A stretch of 17,164 nt of DNA from Flavobacteriales bacterium UBA7325. GTDB taxonomy: Bacteria > Bacteroidota > Bacteroidia > Flavobacteriales_D > Crocinitomicaceae. The translations under genes and the position numbers were made by a program. Below, in pieces: positions 5,344 through 13,361 of the stretch. Position 1 is the first letter of the stretch. Each line of letters begins with the position of its first letter. The DNA lies in NCBI GenBank assembly GCA_002471375.1, contig DKPV01000016.1, positions 1 to 17,164 on the forward strand, in the 5' to 3' direction. The notes beneath the pieces are model-generated. The model saw only the letters and a program-made list of their open reading frames with translations, was not told the origin of the DNA and ran no database searches.

Positions 5344-6936
5344 CTAGTTTTTACTTAATTTATGACGTTGAACTGGATTCTCTGACTGAGTTTTATCTAG
5401 GTAGAGAACCTCTACTTCTATATTTCTACTACCTGCGCTTGTTTGAAAATCTTCGATAATTTCGATGACATCATGATGAATGAATCGGTTAGCGCTTGCA
5501 TCAATTGTTACACGTGTATTATCAGGAATTTCCGTCAATGAATTCTGGATAGACGCTTTATTCAAGAATGTAACATCCTCTGAAAGAAGGATTTTCAAAC
5601 TATCCCTTCCTTCCAAACTCTCTCGTGTCATTTCGTATGGAATTCTGTAGTTGTTTCTTAAGATAACGAAAACAGCTACAACCAACCCAAGTGCAATACC
5701 CATTAATAAATCTGTGAAAATAATCCCGGTAACTGTCACCACGAATGGAATAAACTGTCCCCATCCCTGTTTATACATTTTCTTGAACAATGCTGGTTTC
5801 GCAAGTTTATATCCAACAACAAGCAGGATTGCAGCTAGAACTCCTAAAGGAATCTTATTTAAAATCGTAGGGATTGTTACAACACTTACTAGTAATAAAA
5901 CACCGTGCATTATTGTTGATGCTTTGGTTTTACCTCCGGATTGCTGATTAGCAGAACTACGCACAATTACCTGTGTAACAGGTAATCCTCCGATAAATCC
6001 AGCTATCAGATTTCCAATTCCTTGAGCTTTCAGCTCACGGTTAGTAGGTGTAATCCTTTTCAAATCATCCTGCTTGTCGGATGCTTCTACACACAAGAGC
6101 GTTTCCAAACTCGCTACGACTGCGATGACAACTGCTGTGATATACACCTCTGGATTTTTTAAACCATTTGCAAAATCAGGCATAGAAAAATTATCAAAGA
6201 AGCCATTAACGCTGCTTGCTACTGGAACACTTACCATGTGCTCAGTACTGATTGCCAGCGAAGGATTCGTTGCAAAAAATATGCCCAAAAAAACACCTAA
6301 AGTAACAACAACCAAGGGCCCTTGGATTAGCTTCGTGAATTTCATTCGCTTAAATAGCTTTGTTTCCCATAAGATTAAAATTAAGAGAGACACGACAGAA
6401 ACAATCACAACACCGGGACTAATGTTTTCCATCATATATCCGATTTCTTCAAGCGTATTATGGCCGTCAACTTGACTGAATTCAAAATCTCCTTCCGGAT
6501 CTTTATCATACCCAAAAGCATGTGGAATCTGTTTCAGGAAGATAATTATTCCAATACCAGCTAACATTCCATGAATTACTGAAGATGGAAAATAGTAGGC
6601 GATAATTCCAGCCTTTGCAAACCCCATGATTAATTGAAGCACGCCGGCGAGAATAACAGCTACTAAGAAGATTTCAAAGCCTCCAAGATCAGTTATTGCG
6701 TTCAATACGATAACAGCTAGTCCGGCAGCTGGTCCACTTACACCTAACGGCGACCCGCTTAATGCACCTACGACGATACCGCCGACGATTCCACTAATTA
6801 ACCCAGAAAAGAGCGGCGCTCCAGAAGCCATTGCAACACCCAAACAAAGTGGCATCGCTACTAAAAAGACTACTATACTTGCCGGAATATCATCCTTAAA
6901 GTTTTTGAATGGGCTTAATTTATTATTTGATTTCAT
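5344..6936 (-). CDS. SulP/SLC26 family inorganic anion transporter with STAS domain
   Basis: A 530-residue inner-membrane transporter. Residues about 15-430 hold the hydrophobic transport domain with the SulP hallmark in the first helices (IPASIVVFLVAMPLCLGVAM ASGAPLFSGLISG), the glycine-rich LSGSPLGVSGPAAG segment that shapes the anion site, and ASLETLLCVEASDK. Residues about 447-515 form a short cytoplasmic STAS domain (VTFLNKASIQNSL ... TRVTIDASANRFIHHDVIEI IEDF). The family carries sulfate, bicarbonate, chloride or other anions, and substrate cannot be read from sequence. The carbonic anhydrase gene 5 bases downstream argues for bicarbonate, since SulP proteins are repeatedly found beside or fused to carbonic anhydrases. 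Length is typical, with no sign of damage. Sodium-dependent (BicA-like) uptake is a plausible but unproven assignment. Confidence 0.92.
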   Translation of the reverse strand: MKSNNKLSPFKNFKDDIPASIVVFLVAMPLCLGVAMASGAPLFSGLISGIVGGIVVGALSGSPLGVSGPAAGLAVIVLNAITDLGGFEIFLVAVILAGVLQLIMGFAKAGIIAYYFPSSVIHGMLAGIGIIIFLKQIPHAFGYDKDPEGDFEFSQVDGHNTLEEIGYMMENISPGVVIVSVVSLLILILWETKLFKRMKFTKLIQGPLVVVTLGVFLGIFFATNPSLAISTEHMVSVPVASSVNGFFDNFSMPDFANGLKNPEVYITAVVIAVVASLETLLCVEASDKQDDLKRITPTNRELKAQGIGNLIAGFIGGLPVTQVIVRSSANQQSGGKTKASTIMHGVLLLVSVVTIPTILNKIPLGVLAAILLVVGYKLAKPALFKKMYKQGWGQFIPFVVTVTGIIFTDLLMGIALGLVVAVFVILRNNYRIPYEMTRESLEGRDSLKILLSEDVTFLNKASIQNSLTEIPDNTRVTIDASANRFIHHDVIEIIEDFQTSAGSRNIEVEVLYLDKTQSENPVQRHKLSKN

Positions 6937-7004
6937 TTGTATTTAATTTGGCATGGCCAGGTCATTTAAATTGACTGGTACACAGGTAATATATTTTATT
7001 GAAA

Positions 7005-7028
7005 GACCACGAATGACGTTCGGTGGTC
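7005..7028 (-). terminator. Possible terminator after the acidic membrane-anchored protein
   Basis: On the minus strand, GACCAC-CGAA-CGTCA-TTC-GTGGTC forms a stem of six plus three pairs with one bulge, followed by TTTC and an A/T-rich stretch. It lies 13 bases after the stop of the gene at 7042 and before the SulP gene. Its strength is doubtful. Confidence 0.4.
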
Positions 7029-7041
7029 AGCTAAGTTAATC

Positions 7042-7392
7042 TTAGCGGAATTCAGGAGGCGGCAGCGAAATCGACAGCCATGAGTCATCAATCCCTGAAT
7101 CAAATTCAGCAAATCTTGTTGATTTAGACTTTCCTTGATCAAGCTCGAGATGTAGCAATGAACCCATTTTATCGGCATCATCTTCCTCAAGTAATTCCTC
7201 TTCACTCGTGTCCTCTTCTTCCGACTGATCTTCCTCTTCCTCCCACTGAACTATCGACTGATCGTCCTCATTCACTGGAATGAAAATTGAGCAAACGGGT
7301 TTCAACAATACAAGAAGAACTAGGAGAAACAGAGCTCTCTTCAACAATTCGATGCCAGATAAATCAATAGTAGAAATTGTTTTGTTCTTCAT
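7042..7392 (-). CDS. Small hypothetical protein: N-terminal membrane segment plus acidic linker
   Basis: A 116-residue protein when started at the ATG at 7390-7392. Residues 1-14 are polar. Residues 15-37 (LLKRALFLLVLLVLLKPVCS) form a signal-anchor or signal peptide. Residues 41-74 are extremely acidic (EEEEDQSEEEDTSEEELLEE). The C-terminus holds a conserved-looking SWLSISLPPPEFR. A start at 7545 would add 51 residues of unlikely composition before the signal segment, so I reject it. I do not recognise the family; small proteins of this build (signal, acidic stretch, short C-terminal motif) occur in Flavobacteriales. The Cys at 34 does not fit a clear lipobox. It is on the same strand as, and upstream of, SulP/carbonic anhydrase, about 105 bases away with a possible terminator between, so operon membership is uncertain. 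Confidence 0.65.
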   Translation of the reverse strand: MKNKTISTIDLSGIELLKRALFLLVLLVLLKPVCSIFIPVNEDDQSIVQWEEEEDQSEEEDTSEEELLEEDDADKMGSLLHLELDQGKSKSTRFAEFDSGIDDSWLSISLPPPEFR

Positions 7393-7568
7393 GCTTTTAA
7401 TATGCGATCGAAAATACATAAAATTCATTGGTCTCTCTTGACTTAAGCGTCTCAATGTAAAGAATTCCCATCGTCTTAAATGCAAATATAATAGTATTAC
7501 TCTCAATAATAAAAGGTATGCTTGTATTTCTCTAGCTATTATCAACTTTTAACATGACATTTCTCATA

Positions 7569-7597
7569 TTGTCAGCCATCGAGGTCGGTTACCTTTA
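7569..7597 (+). promoter_or_regulatory. Candidate promoter for the CBS-domain gene
   Basis: TTG at 7569-7571 followed after 18 bases by TACCTTTA at 7590-7597, one mismatch from TAnnTTTG. Spacing fits the Bacteroidota -33/-7 pattern. The ATG at 7686 would then have a leader of about 80 bases. Confidence 0.35.
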
Positions 7598-7685
7598 ACT
7601 GTAAGATAAAGCGAAAAAAGAGTGAATCAGGAAGATCAAATCACCCGCCAAGTCTTAAAAGAGTACCAACTTAATAAACAGTAAA

Positions 7686-8099
7686 ATGAAAAAAAGAACG
7701 CCCATCTCGAAGATAATGACATCAGATATTATCAGCGTAAACAAGACACAATCGATAAAAGAAGTAAGCGAATTACTTGACAACAATAACATACATCACA
7801 TGCCGGTAATGTCTGGAGATGCGTTAATCGGAATGTTGAGTAGAACAGATTTAGAAAAAATCAGTTTTGTAAACTCAATGGAAGGTGAAGGATTAACCAC
7901 AGCTATGTATGATGTTCTATCAATTGAGCAGGTAATGACAAAGAATTTATCAGTTGCTCAAGCCAGCGATACAATTCATGATGTAGCCGTTACATTATCA
8001 AAGAATGAATTCCACGCGCTTCCTGTTCTTGAAGGAGGGAAAGTTACTGGGATTGTAACAACTACAGATTTGATAAAATATTTGATCGACCAATACTAG
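7686..8099 (+). CDS. Two-CBS-domain protein
   Basis: A 137-residue soluble protein made almost only of a Bateman module. CBS1 is about residues 8-62 (ISKIMTSDIISVNKTQSIKE ... HHMPVMSGDALIGMLSRTDL) and CBS2 about 80-137 (IEQVMTKNLSVAQASDTIHD ... HALPVLEGGKVTGIVTTTDL IKYL). Each ends with the G-x-[VIL]-[ST]-x-x-D-L strand-turn that in this family contacts ribose-phosphate, so adenine-nucleotide binding is likely. Stand-alone proteins of this type act as energy or redox sensors that modulate partners; the partner is not evident here. Divergent from the gene at 7042-7392 and convergent with aconitase. It has its own terminator and is probably monocistronic. Confidence 0.92.
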   Translation: MKKRTPISKIMTSDIISVNKTQSIKEVSELLDNNNIHHMPVMSGDALIGMLSRTDLEKISFVNSMEGEGLTTAMYDVLSIEQVMTKNLSVAQASDTIHDVAVTLSKNEFHALPVLEGGKVTGIVTTTDLIKYLIDQY

Positions 8100-8127
8100 A
8101 GATAGTAACCTACTGCAAACAAGAAAA

Positions 8128-8179
8128 CTTCAACCTGAAAGGCGCTCCTGCTTTACAGCCGATCGGGTTGAGGTTTTTT
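8128..8179 (+). terminator. Terminator after the CBS-domain gene
   Basis: An 11-bp stem CTTCAACCTGA/TCGGGTTGAGG (two G-T pairs) with a long loop, directly followed by T6 at 8174-8179. Orientation fits the CBS gene, which ends at 8099. Confidence 0.65.
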
Positions 8180-8207
8180 ATGGTCAATACACTTGGAACT
8201 AAACAAG

Positions 8208-8235
8208 AAAAGGTCACCCAGTTGGGTGACCTTTT
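8208..8235. terminator. Bidirectional terminator between the CBS gene and aconitase
   Basis: A perfect 13-bp inverted repeat AAAAGGTCACCCA-GT-TGGGTGACCTTTT, A-rich on the left and T-rich on the right. It lies 20 bases from the aconitase stop on the opposite strand and is its likely terminator. It could also back up the terminator at 8128-8179. Confidence 0.85.
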
Positions 8236-8255
8236 AGATTAATCTATTTATCGAG

Positions 8256-10529
8256 TTACGCTGTAGCGTTCTCTGATTTAATCAAATTCAATGCAGAACC
8301 AGATTCGAACCACTCAATTTGAGGAGCGTTGTATGTATGGTTAAGCATAATCGTATCAGATGATCCATCTGCATGATTAACCTCTAACGTTAATTGCTTC
8401 TTAGGAGCAAATTCTGCTAAATCTGAGAAGTTGAAAGTATCATCTTCTTTGATCTTATCGTAATCACTTTCATTAACAAAAGTCAACCCAAGCATTCCTT
8501 GCTTTTTCAAGTTTGTTTCGTGAATACGAGCGAATGACTTAACAATAACTGCTACAACACCTAAGTGACGTGGCTCCATTGCCGCATGCTCTCTCGACGA
8601 CCCTTCACCATAATTGTGATCTCCAACAACGATAGAAGGAACTCCAGCTGCTTTATACGCTCTTGCCGTGGCAGGAACTTCACCTTTAGCACCAGTGAGT
8701 TGGTTCACAACTTCATTTGTTGCTCCTCCGAATGCATTCACAGCGCCAATAAGACAGTTGTTTGAAATGTTATCAAGGTGTCCTCTATATCTCAACCATG
8801 GTCCAGCCATAGAGATGTGATCTGTTGTACATTTCCCTTGTGCTTTGATCAATAATTTTGCTCCATTGATATTTTCCCCATTCCATGGTGTGAAAGGAGT
8901 TAATAATTGAAGTCTTTGAGAATCGTTACTTACAACTACCTGAATACCGCTTCCATCTTCTGCTGGTGCTTGGTAACCATTGTCTTTCACATCGAAACCA
9001 TTTGGTGGCAATTCAAAACCTGTTGGTTCTCCAAGTTTAACCTCTTCTCCGTTTTCATTTGTCAACGTATCAACAAGCGGATTGAAATCAAGCTTACCTG
9101 AAATTGCAACTGCTGCTACCATTTCTGGTGAAGCAACGAATGCATGCGTATTCGGATTTCCATCCGCACGTTTTGCAAAGTTTCTATTAAATGAGTGGAT
9201 AATTGAGTTCTTTTCCTCTTTCTCTGCTCCTTCTCTCGCCCATTGCCCTATACATGGTCCACATGCATTTGTAAATATGCGAGAAGATTCGAATTTTTCA
9301 AATGTTGCAATGAAACCATCTCTCTCTGCAGTGAAACGTACTTGCTCAGAACCTGGGTTAATTCCTAACTTAGCTTTCGCTTTCACACCTTTAGATACTG
9401 CGTCATCAACAATAGATGCCGCACGTGACAAATCTTCATACGATGAATTTGTACAAGATCCGATCAATGCCCATTCGATATCCGTTGGCCACGCTTCTGC
9501 AGCTGCTTTCGTTTTCATTTCAGAAACTGGAGTAGCTAAATCCGGAGAGAAAGGTCCATTAATATGTGGTGTCAATTCATCAAGGTTAATCTCAATAACT
9601 TGATCAAAATATTGTTCTGGATTTGCGTATACTTCAGAATCACCTGTTAAGTGCTCAGCAATTTCATCTGCAGCATTCACAACATCCTGACGACCTGTAG
9701 CAGCCAAATATCTTCTCATTGAATCATCGTAACCGAAAGTTGAAGTCGTTGCTCCAATTTCAGCTCCCATGTTACAGATTGTTCCTTTTCCAGTTGCTGA
9801 CATTCCTGTTGCACCTTCACCAAAGTATTCAACAATCGCTCCAGTACCTCCTTTTGCAGAAACAATACCTGCTACTTTAAGGATAACATCTTTAGGTGCT
9901 GTCCAGCCGCTCAATTTTCCAGTCAAATGAACACCAATCAATTTTGGCATCTTCAACTCCCAAGGCATTCCTGCCATTACATCAACAGCGTCTGCACCGC
10001 CAACACCGATAGCAACCATACCAAGTCCACCTGCGTTCACAGTATGCGAATCCGTTCCGATCATCATTCCACCTGGGAATGCATAGTTCTCTAGAACAAC
10101 TTGATGTATAATACCAGCACCTGGCTTCCAAAATCCGATTCCGTATTTATCACAAACAGAGCTTAGGAAGTTAAAAACCTCATTGTTTTGATTAATTCCT
10201 TCTTGCAAATCTTTCGTTGCTCCTACTTTCGCTTGAATCAAGTGATCCGCATGGGCTGTAGAAGGAACTGCAACTTTAGCTTTACCTGCTTGCATGAATT
10301 GCAAAAGCGCCATTTGCGCCGTAGCATCTTGCATTGCAACACGATCCGGAGCAAAATCAACATAAGAGTTTCCTCGCTCATGAGCTGAAGTTGCCGCTCC
10401 ATCCCAAAGGTGAGCATATAAAATCTTCTCTGATAGCGTTAAAGGTTTCCCAACTGCGCTGCGTGCTGCGGATATCCTTTCCGGATATTTTGCATACACC
10501 TCCTTGATCATGTCAATGTCAAATACCAT
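8256..10529 (-). CDS. acn: Aconitate hydratase, mitochondrial type
   Basis: A 757-residue TCA-cycle enzyme that isomerises citrate to isocitrate through cis-aconitate. The three cysteines for the [4Fe-4S] cluster are present: one in LIGSCTNSSYEDL (Cys359) and two in TNACGPCIGQW (Cys423, Cys426). Other hallmarks are VPSTAHADHLI, MIGTDSHTVNAGGLGMVAIG VGGADAV, and in the swivelling C-terminal domain GPWLRYRGHLDNISNN and the substrate loop NYGEGSSREHAAMEPRHLG. The chosen start MVFDIDMIKEVY matches where this family normally begins. An in-frame ATG 18 codons upstream (10583) is preceded by GAGGAAATTT, an unusually good Shine-Dalgarno for this phylum, so the 775-residue form is a real alternative. 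Flanked by its own terminator and diverging from the ribosomal operon. Confidence 0.97.
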   Translation of the reverse strand: MVFDIDMIKEVYAKYPERISAARSAVGKPLTLSEKILYAHLWDGAATSAHERGNSYVDFAPDRVAMQDATAQMALLQFMQAGKAKVAVPSTAHADHLIQAKVGATKDLQEGINQNNEVFNFLSSVCDKYGIGFWKPGAGIIHQVVLENYAFPGGMMIGTDSHTVNAGGLGMVAIGVGGADAVDVMAGMPWELKMPKLIGVHLTGKLSGWTAPKDVILKVAGIVSAKGGTGAIVEYFGEGATGMSATGKGTICNMGAEIGATTSTFGYDDSMRRYLAATGRQDVVNAADEIAEHLTGDSEVYANPEQYFDQVIEINLDELTPHINGPFSPDLATPVSEMKTKAAAEAWPTDIEWALIGSCTNSSYEDLSRAASIVDDAVSKGVKAKAKLGINPGSEQVRFTAERDGFIATFEKFESSRIFTNACGPCIGQWAREGAEKEEKNSIIHSFNRNFAKRADGNPNTHAFVASPEMVAAVAISGKLDFNPLVDTLTNENGEEVKLGEPTGFELPPNGFDVKDNGYQAPAEDGSGIQVVVSNDSQRLQLLTPFTPWNGENINGAKLLIKAQGKCTTDHISMAGPWLRYRGHLDNISNNCLIGAVNAFGGATNEVVNQLTGAKGEVPATARAYKAAGVPSIVVGDHNYGEGSSREHAAMEPRHLGVVAVIVKSFARIHETNLKKQGMLGLTFVNESDYDKIKEDDTFNFSDLAEFAPKKQLTLEVNHADGSSDTIMLNHTYNAPQIEWFESGSALNLIKSENATA

Positions 10530-10776
10530 ATATGATGTTGTTTTTAGTTCGTTTTTGCCCTGCGAAACTACGGAAATCTTCATAAATTTCCTCGGAGAAC
10601 AAGCACAAAATTGTTGGAAATATTAGAACAAGGAATTATCTGTTCATCAGTCAGTCAACCCACTCTCCTCCACAACTAGCAAGGTAAAGCAAATAGAACT
10701 CATAGAAAATGATCGGAAATTCTATACGGCATTTAAGTGACAGTCTATCTCTGAGGCCTAAAAAAAGATCTCAATT

Positions 10777-10808
10777 ATGTTCAAAATCAATTAATATCCA
10801 TATCTTTG
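10777..10808 (+). promoter_or_regulatory. Promoter of the rpsF-rpsR-rplI operon
   Basis: TATCTTTG at 10801-10808 is a full match to the Bacteroidota -7 box TAnnTTTG. An imperfect -33 (ATG, with TG at 10778-10779) lies 21 bases upstream. Transcription would start near 10815, leaving a leader of about 50 bases before the S6 start codon. This also argues against translation from the in-frame ATG at 10709. The preceding 10584-10776 shows no coding signal. Confidence 0.55.
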
Positions 10809-10811
10809 CCG

Positions 10812-10832
10812 CCCGACTAATGAAGAGTTGGG
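10812..10832 (+). promoter_or_regulatory. Hairpin in the rpsF leader, candidate S6:S18 autoregulatory site
   Basis: CCCGACT (10812-10818) pairs fully with AGTTGGG (10826-10832, one G-T pair) around a 7-base loop, immediately downstream of the -7 box and preceded by GCCG. In many bacteria the rpsF leader RNA binds the S6:S18 complex through a stem bearing a CCG bulge. Position and the nearby GCCGCCCG fit this idea, but I cannot show the exact known motif. The stem may begin at, or partly before, the transcript start, which would weaken the RNA interpretation. Confidence 0.35.
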
Positions 10833-10864
10833 AAAAATTAATACAACTAACAAAACACGATTTT

Positions 10865-11221
10865 ATGAATTCTTACGAAACTGTTTTCATTTTAACTCCC
10901 GTTTTGTCTGAGGAACAGACAAAGGAAGCAGTGCAGAAGTTCGAGGGTGAGATCAAGTCATTAGGAGGCAAAGTAAAGCACTCTGAAAACTGGGGTCTAC
11001 GCAAGTTGGCTTACCCTATCCAAAAAAAATCGACAGGATTTTATTTCTTGATCGAATTTGAAGGACCAAGTACTGTAATTGGCGATTTTGAGCTAATGCT
11101 CCGCAGAGATGAGCGCTTGATGCGTTTCTTAACTGTCAAAATGGACAAAGATAGCCTAGCATGGGCTGAACGTCGCAGAACCAAAATGGGCGCGAAGAAA
11201 TCCGTAGCTGCTAAAGCTTAA
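10865..11221 (+). CDS. rpsF: 30S ribosomal protein S6
   Basis: 118 residues. It starts MNSYETVFILTPVLSEEQ as S6 always does, followed by GWGLRKLAYPIQ-type sequence (here ENWGLRKLAYPIQKKSTGFY) and LRRDERLMRFLTVKMDK, the conserved strand that contacts S18 and 16S rRNA. The basic tail (ERRRTKMGAKKS) is usual in Bacteroidota. S6 binds S18 on the platform of the small subunit. An in-frame ATG at 10709 would add 52 residues with no family counterpart and lies upstream of the promoter, so it is rejected. First gene of the S6-S18-L9 operon; 28 bases to rpsR. Confidence 0.97.
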   Translation: MNSYETVFILTPVLSEEQTKEAVQKFEGEIKSLGGKVKHSENWGLRKLAYPIQKKSTGFYFLIEFEGPSTVIGDFELMLRRDERLMRFLTVKMDKDSLAWAERRRTKMGAKKSVAAKA

Positions 11222-11249
11222 TTACAAACTTATTTAAATTTAGACCAAT

Positions 11250-11513
11250 ATGGCTCAAAATGATATTCGTTACTTGACTCCGATTAACATCGAGATTACA
11301 AAAAGTAAATATTGCCGTTTCCAAAAAAGCGGTATCAAATACGTTGATTACAAGGATCCAGATTTCCTTTTAAAATTGATCAACGAACAAGGTAAAATTT
11401 TACCACGTCGACTTACAGGTACTTCAGCTAAGTACCAAAGAAGAGTGAATAAAGCAATCAAGCGAGCGCGCCACATTGCTATTCTTCCGTATGTTGCTGA
11501 TATGATGAAATAA
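11250..11513 (+). CDS. rpsR: 30S ribosomal protein S18
   Basis: 87 residues. Recognised by YVDYKDPDFLLKLINEQGKI LPRRLTGTSAKYQRRVNKAI KRARHIAILPY, the nearly invariant RNA-binding core of S18. No CXXC zinc ribbon is seen in the N-terminal part, where cysteine occurs once (KYCRF), so it is the zinc-independent form. It forms the platform heterodimer with S6, encoded just upstream. Length and start are standard. Confidence 0.97.
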   Translation: MAQNDIRYLTPINIEITKSKYCRFQKSGIKYVDYKDPDFLLKLINEQGKILPRRLTGTSAKYQRRVNKAIKRARHIAILPYVADMMK

Positions 11514-11542
11514 CCTAGTGTTAACACAAAATTTCAAAGAAA

Positions 11543-11989
11543 ATGGAAGTAATTTTAAAGAAAAACGTTGATAACTTAGGATATACAAACGACCTAGTAT
11601 CTGTGAAAAACGGATACGGACGTAATTTCTTAATCCCACAGGGTTATGCAACGTTAGCTACAGCTTCTGCAAAGAAAGCTCATGCTGAAATCATGAAACA
11701 AAAATCACATAAAGATTCTAAAATTCTTGCTGAAGCAGAAGAGCTTGGTAAGAAATTGGAAGCTACTTCAATAAAAATTATTACTAAAGCAGGTGATAAA
11801 GGAAAGATCTTCGGATCTGTAAATACTGTTCAATTATCTGAAGCATTAAAAGCTGAAGGAGTTGAAGTTGACAGAAAATCGCTTAAAATTAAAGATGAGC
11901 CAATTAAAGAAGTTGGATCATACGAAGCGACTGCTAACCTTCACAAAGATGTTAAAGCTACTTTGACATTCGAAGTTGTAGGAGAGTAA
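11543..11989 (+). CDS. rplI: 50S ribosomal protein L9
   Basis: 148 residues. The N-terminal 23S rRNA-binding domain has the standard pattern MEVILKKNVDNLGYTNDLVS VKNGYGRNFLIPQGYA. A lysine/alanine-rich connecting helix runs from about residue 40 to 75. The C-terminal domain (KIITKAGDKGKIFGSVNTVQ LSEAL ... YEATANLHKDVKATLTFEV) completes the two-domain dumb-bell shape. L9 sits at the base of the L1 stalk and helps limit frameshifting and ribosome collisions. Last gene of the operon; a strong terminator follows 20 bases after its stop. Confidence 0.97.
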   Translation: MEVILKKNVDNLGYTNDLVSVKNGYGRNFLIPQGYATLATASAKKAHAEIMKQKSHKDSKILAEAEELGKKLEATSIKIITKAGDKGKIFGSVNTVQLSEALKAEGVEVDRKSLKIKDEPIKEVGSYEATANLHKDVKATLTFEVVGE

Positions 11990-12009
11990 ACTCTGTTACC
12001 AAAAAAGCT

Positions 12010-12044
12010 AAAACGCCTTGACTAACGTCAAGGCGTTTTTTTTT
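12010..12044 (+). terminator. Terminator of the ribosomal operon
   Basis: Stem AAAACGCCTTGAC, loop TAAC, complementary arm GTCAAGGCGTTTT and a run of nine T's. A classic strong intrinsic terminator right after rplI. Confidence 0.93.
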
Positions 12045-12261
12045 GTCCTAAGCATTTGTCGTAGACATATGTGGTCAACTTTACAAGAAAGACACAGAAA
12101 AGCTGCACACGCTATCAATTAATTTTCAACCGACATGAAGAGTTGAAAAGACGCTGAATGGCTTTAACTTTAAGGCCAGGCTTTCATTAGTACTATCAAC
12201 ATAGGATATTATCCGCAGCATATTGAAAGCATATAGAACTATGAGCTATTCTTCATAAAAC

Positions 12262-12291
12262 AAAAAGCGTCGTACCAATGGCACGGCGCTT
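12262..12291 (-). terminator. Terminator after the type B T9SS pseudogene
   Basis: On the minus strand, AAGCGCCGT-GCCATTGGT-ACGACGCTTTTTG forms a 9-bp stem with one G-T pair followed by T's. It lies 24 bases after the stop codon of the pseudogene, so the 3' end of that gene is intact with its own terminator. The gene-free bases between this and the ribosomal terminator (12045-12261) show only a small 8-bp inverted repeat at 12123-12149. Confidence 0.7.
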
Positions 12292-12314
12292 AATGCTAAT
12301 ATTTATTCTATCCA

Positions 12315-13361
12315 TTACTCAATAATAGTAACATGCCCTGATTGTACACGACGCTCATCTGACTCACGTATCTTGAACTCTAGTGTCCATGAATACGTAC
12401 CAGACTGAACCTTCTTACCTGCATAAGTACCATCCCAACCTACATTGAAGTCATATGTTTCATAAATCACCTCACCCCATCTGTTGTAGAATAAAATTGT
12501 GAAATCAAATGGATCTACACCAGAAGTGAAAACAGGTTTAAATGACTGATTGAACTCATCACCATCTGGCTTGAAAGAATTCGGTATGAAGTAGATCACT
12601 TCTTCCGCAATCTCGATAACAACATATGTCGTATCCGTGCAACCAACGGGCGAAAATGCTACTAACTCTACATTGTAATTTATGCTATTCTCACTGAAAA
12701 ATTCATGCGAGGGAGCAAACTCATTACTTAATGGTAACCCATCTGCAAAGTTCCACTGATATGCTACAGCTCCCGTTGAATTATTTAAGAAGTCAACTGT
12801 TTCAGGCTGAAGATTAGTAAACTCAGCGTTCGTCACTCCTACCAAAGCAACAGGATCTGTTGCAATCACATAATACATTGCGGTTGTATTCGGATAAAAA
12901 TCTACACCATTTACAATACCGCCAGACCATACATAAGTAGTTATTGCTCCTGTTCCTAATAAGTTTACAGCTTCACCAATACAAATTTCTACATCGGTAC
13001 CGGCATCTATAACTAATTCTGACGCTATAATTATGGACACCACTGAAGTATCATTTGTCACACATCCTGTTACAATGTATTCAAAATTATATGTCCCGGC
13101 TGCTAGTCCAGCAGGATCGAAATCTGTAGTTACTGGATCAAATTGTCCTGTTACCGACATATCCTCAAAAACACCTCCAGCATCTGCTCCTATTAGAAAT
13201 CCACTTAAGTTGAGAGCTCCTGAGTTCAAACAAACTGTTTGTGTAGAATCCTACCCAGCGTCCAGAATTGACTCAGAGACAGTAATATTTACTACAGCCG
13301 TATCTTCTGGACACACCCCTGAAAGGGGAGTTATATACTGGAAGGTATAAATAAAACTGTT
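12315..13361 (-). pseudogene. Decayed PKD / type B T9SS (gliding-motility C-terminal domain) surface protein
   Basis: The minus-strand frame ends with a complete type B sorting domain: FIPNSFKPDGDEFNQSFKPV, FTILFYNRWGEVIYETYDF, VGWDGTYAGKKVQSGTYSW, RRVQSGHVTII. Before it is a PKD-like domain (AYQWNFADGLP ... SHEF) and repeats of the type LNLSGFLIGADAGGVFED ... GLAAGTYNFEYIVTGC. Reading upstream, a TAG at 13253-13251 interrupts VSESILDAG-stop-DSTQTVCLNSG, exactly where family repeats continue as DAGxDxTxxVC. The repeat goes on upstream of the stop (YTFQYITPLSGVCPEDTAVV NITV) and then loses similarity near 13361, with a further TAG at 13385-13383. There is no signal peptide and no ATG. A TTG at 13229 could give 304 residues but would lack export. 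Such proteins normally have a signal peptide and often exceed 1000 residues, so this is a 5'-truncated, nonsense-bearing relic. Confidence 0.85.

Noticed and set aside
7393..7545. Longer start for the acidic membrane-anchored protein
   Set aside because: The extra 51 residues precede a typical signal segment and have non-coding-like composition; the inner ATG gives a normal layout.
8980..9603. 207-residue plus-strand ORF opposite aconitase
   Set aside because: Lies wholly within the antisense of a strongly conserved enzyme and resembles no known protein; a shadow frame.
10709..10864. N-terminal extension of S6 from an upstream ATG
   Set aside because: No S6 has such an extension, and a perfect -7 promoter box lies inside it at 10801-10808.
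12123..12149. 8-bp inverted repeat TTTTCAAC/GTTGAAAA
   Set aside because: A/T-rich, 11-base loop and no T run after it; no neighbouring gene needs it as a terminator.
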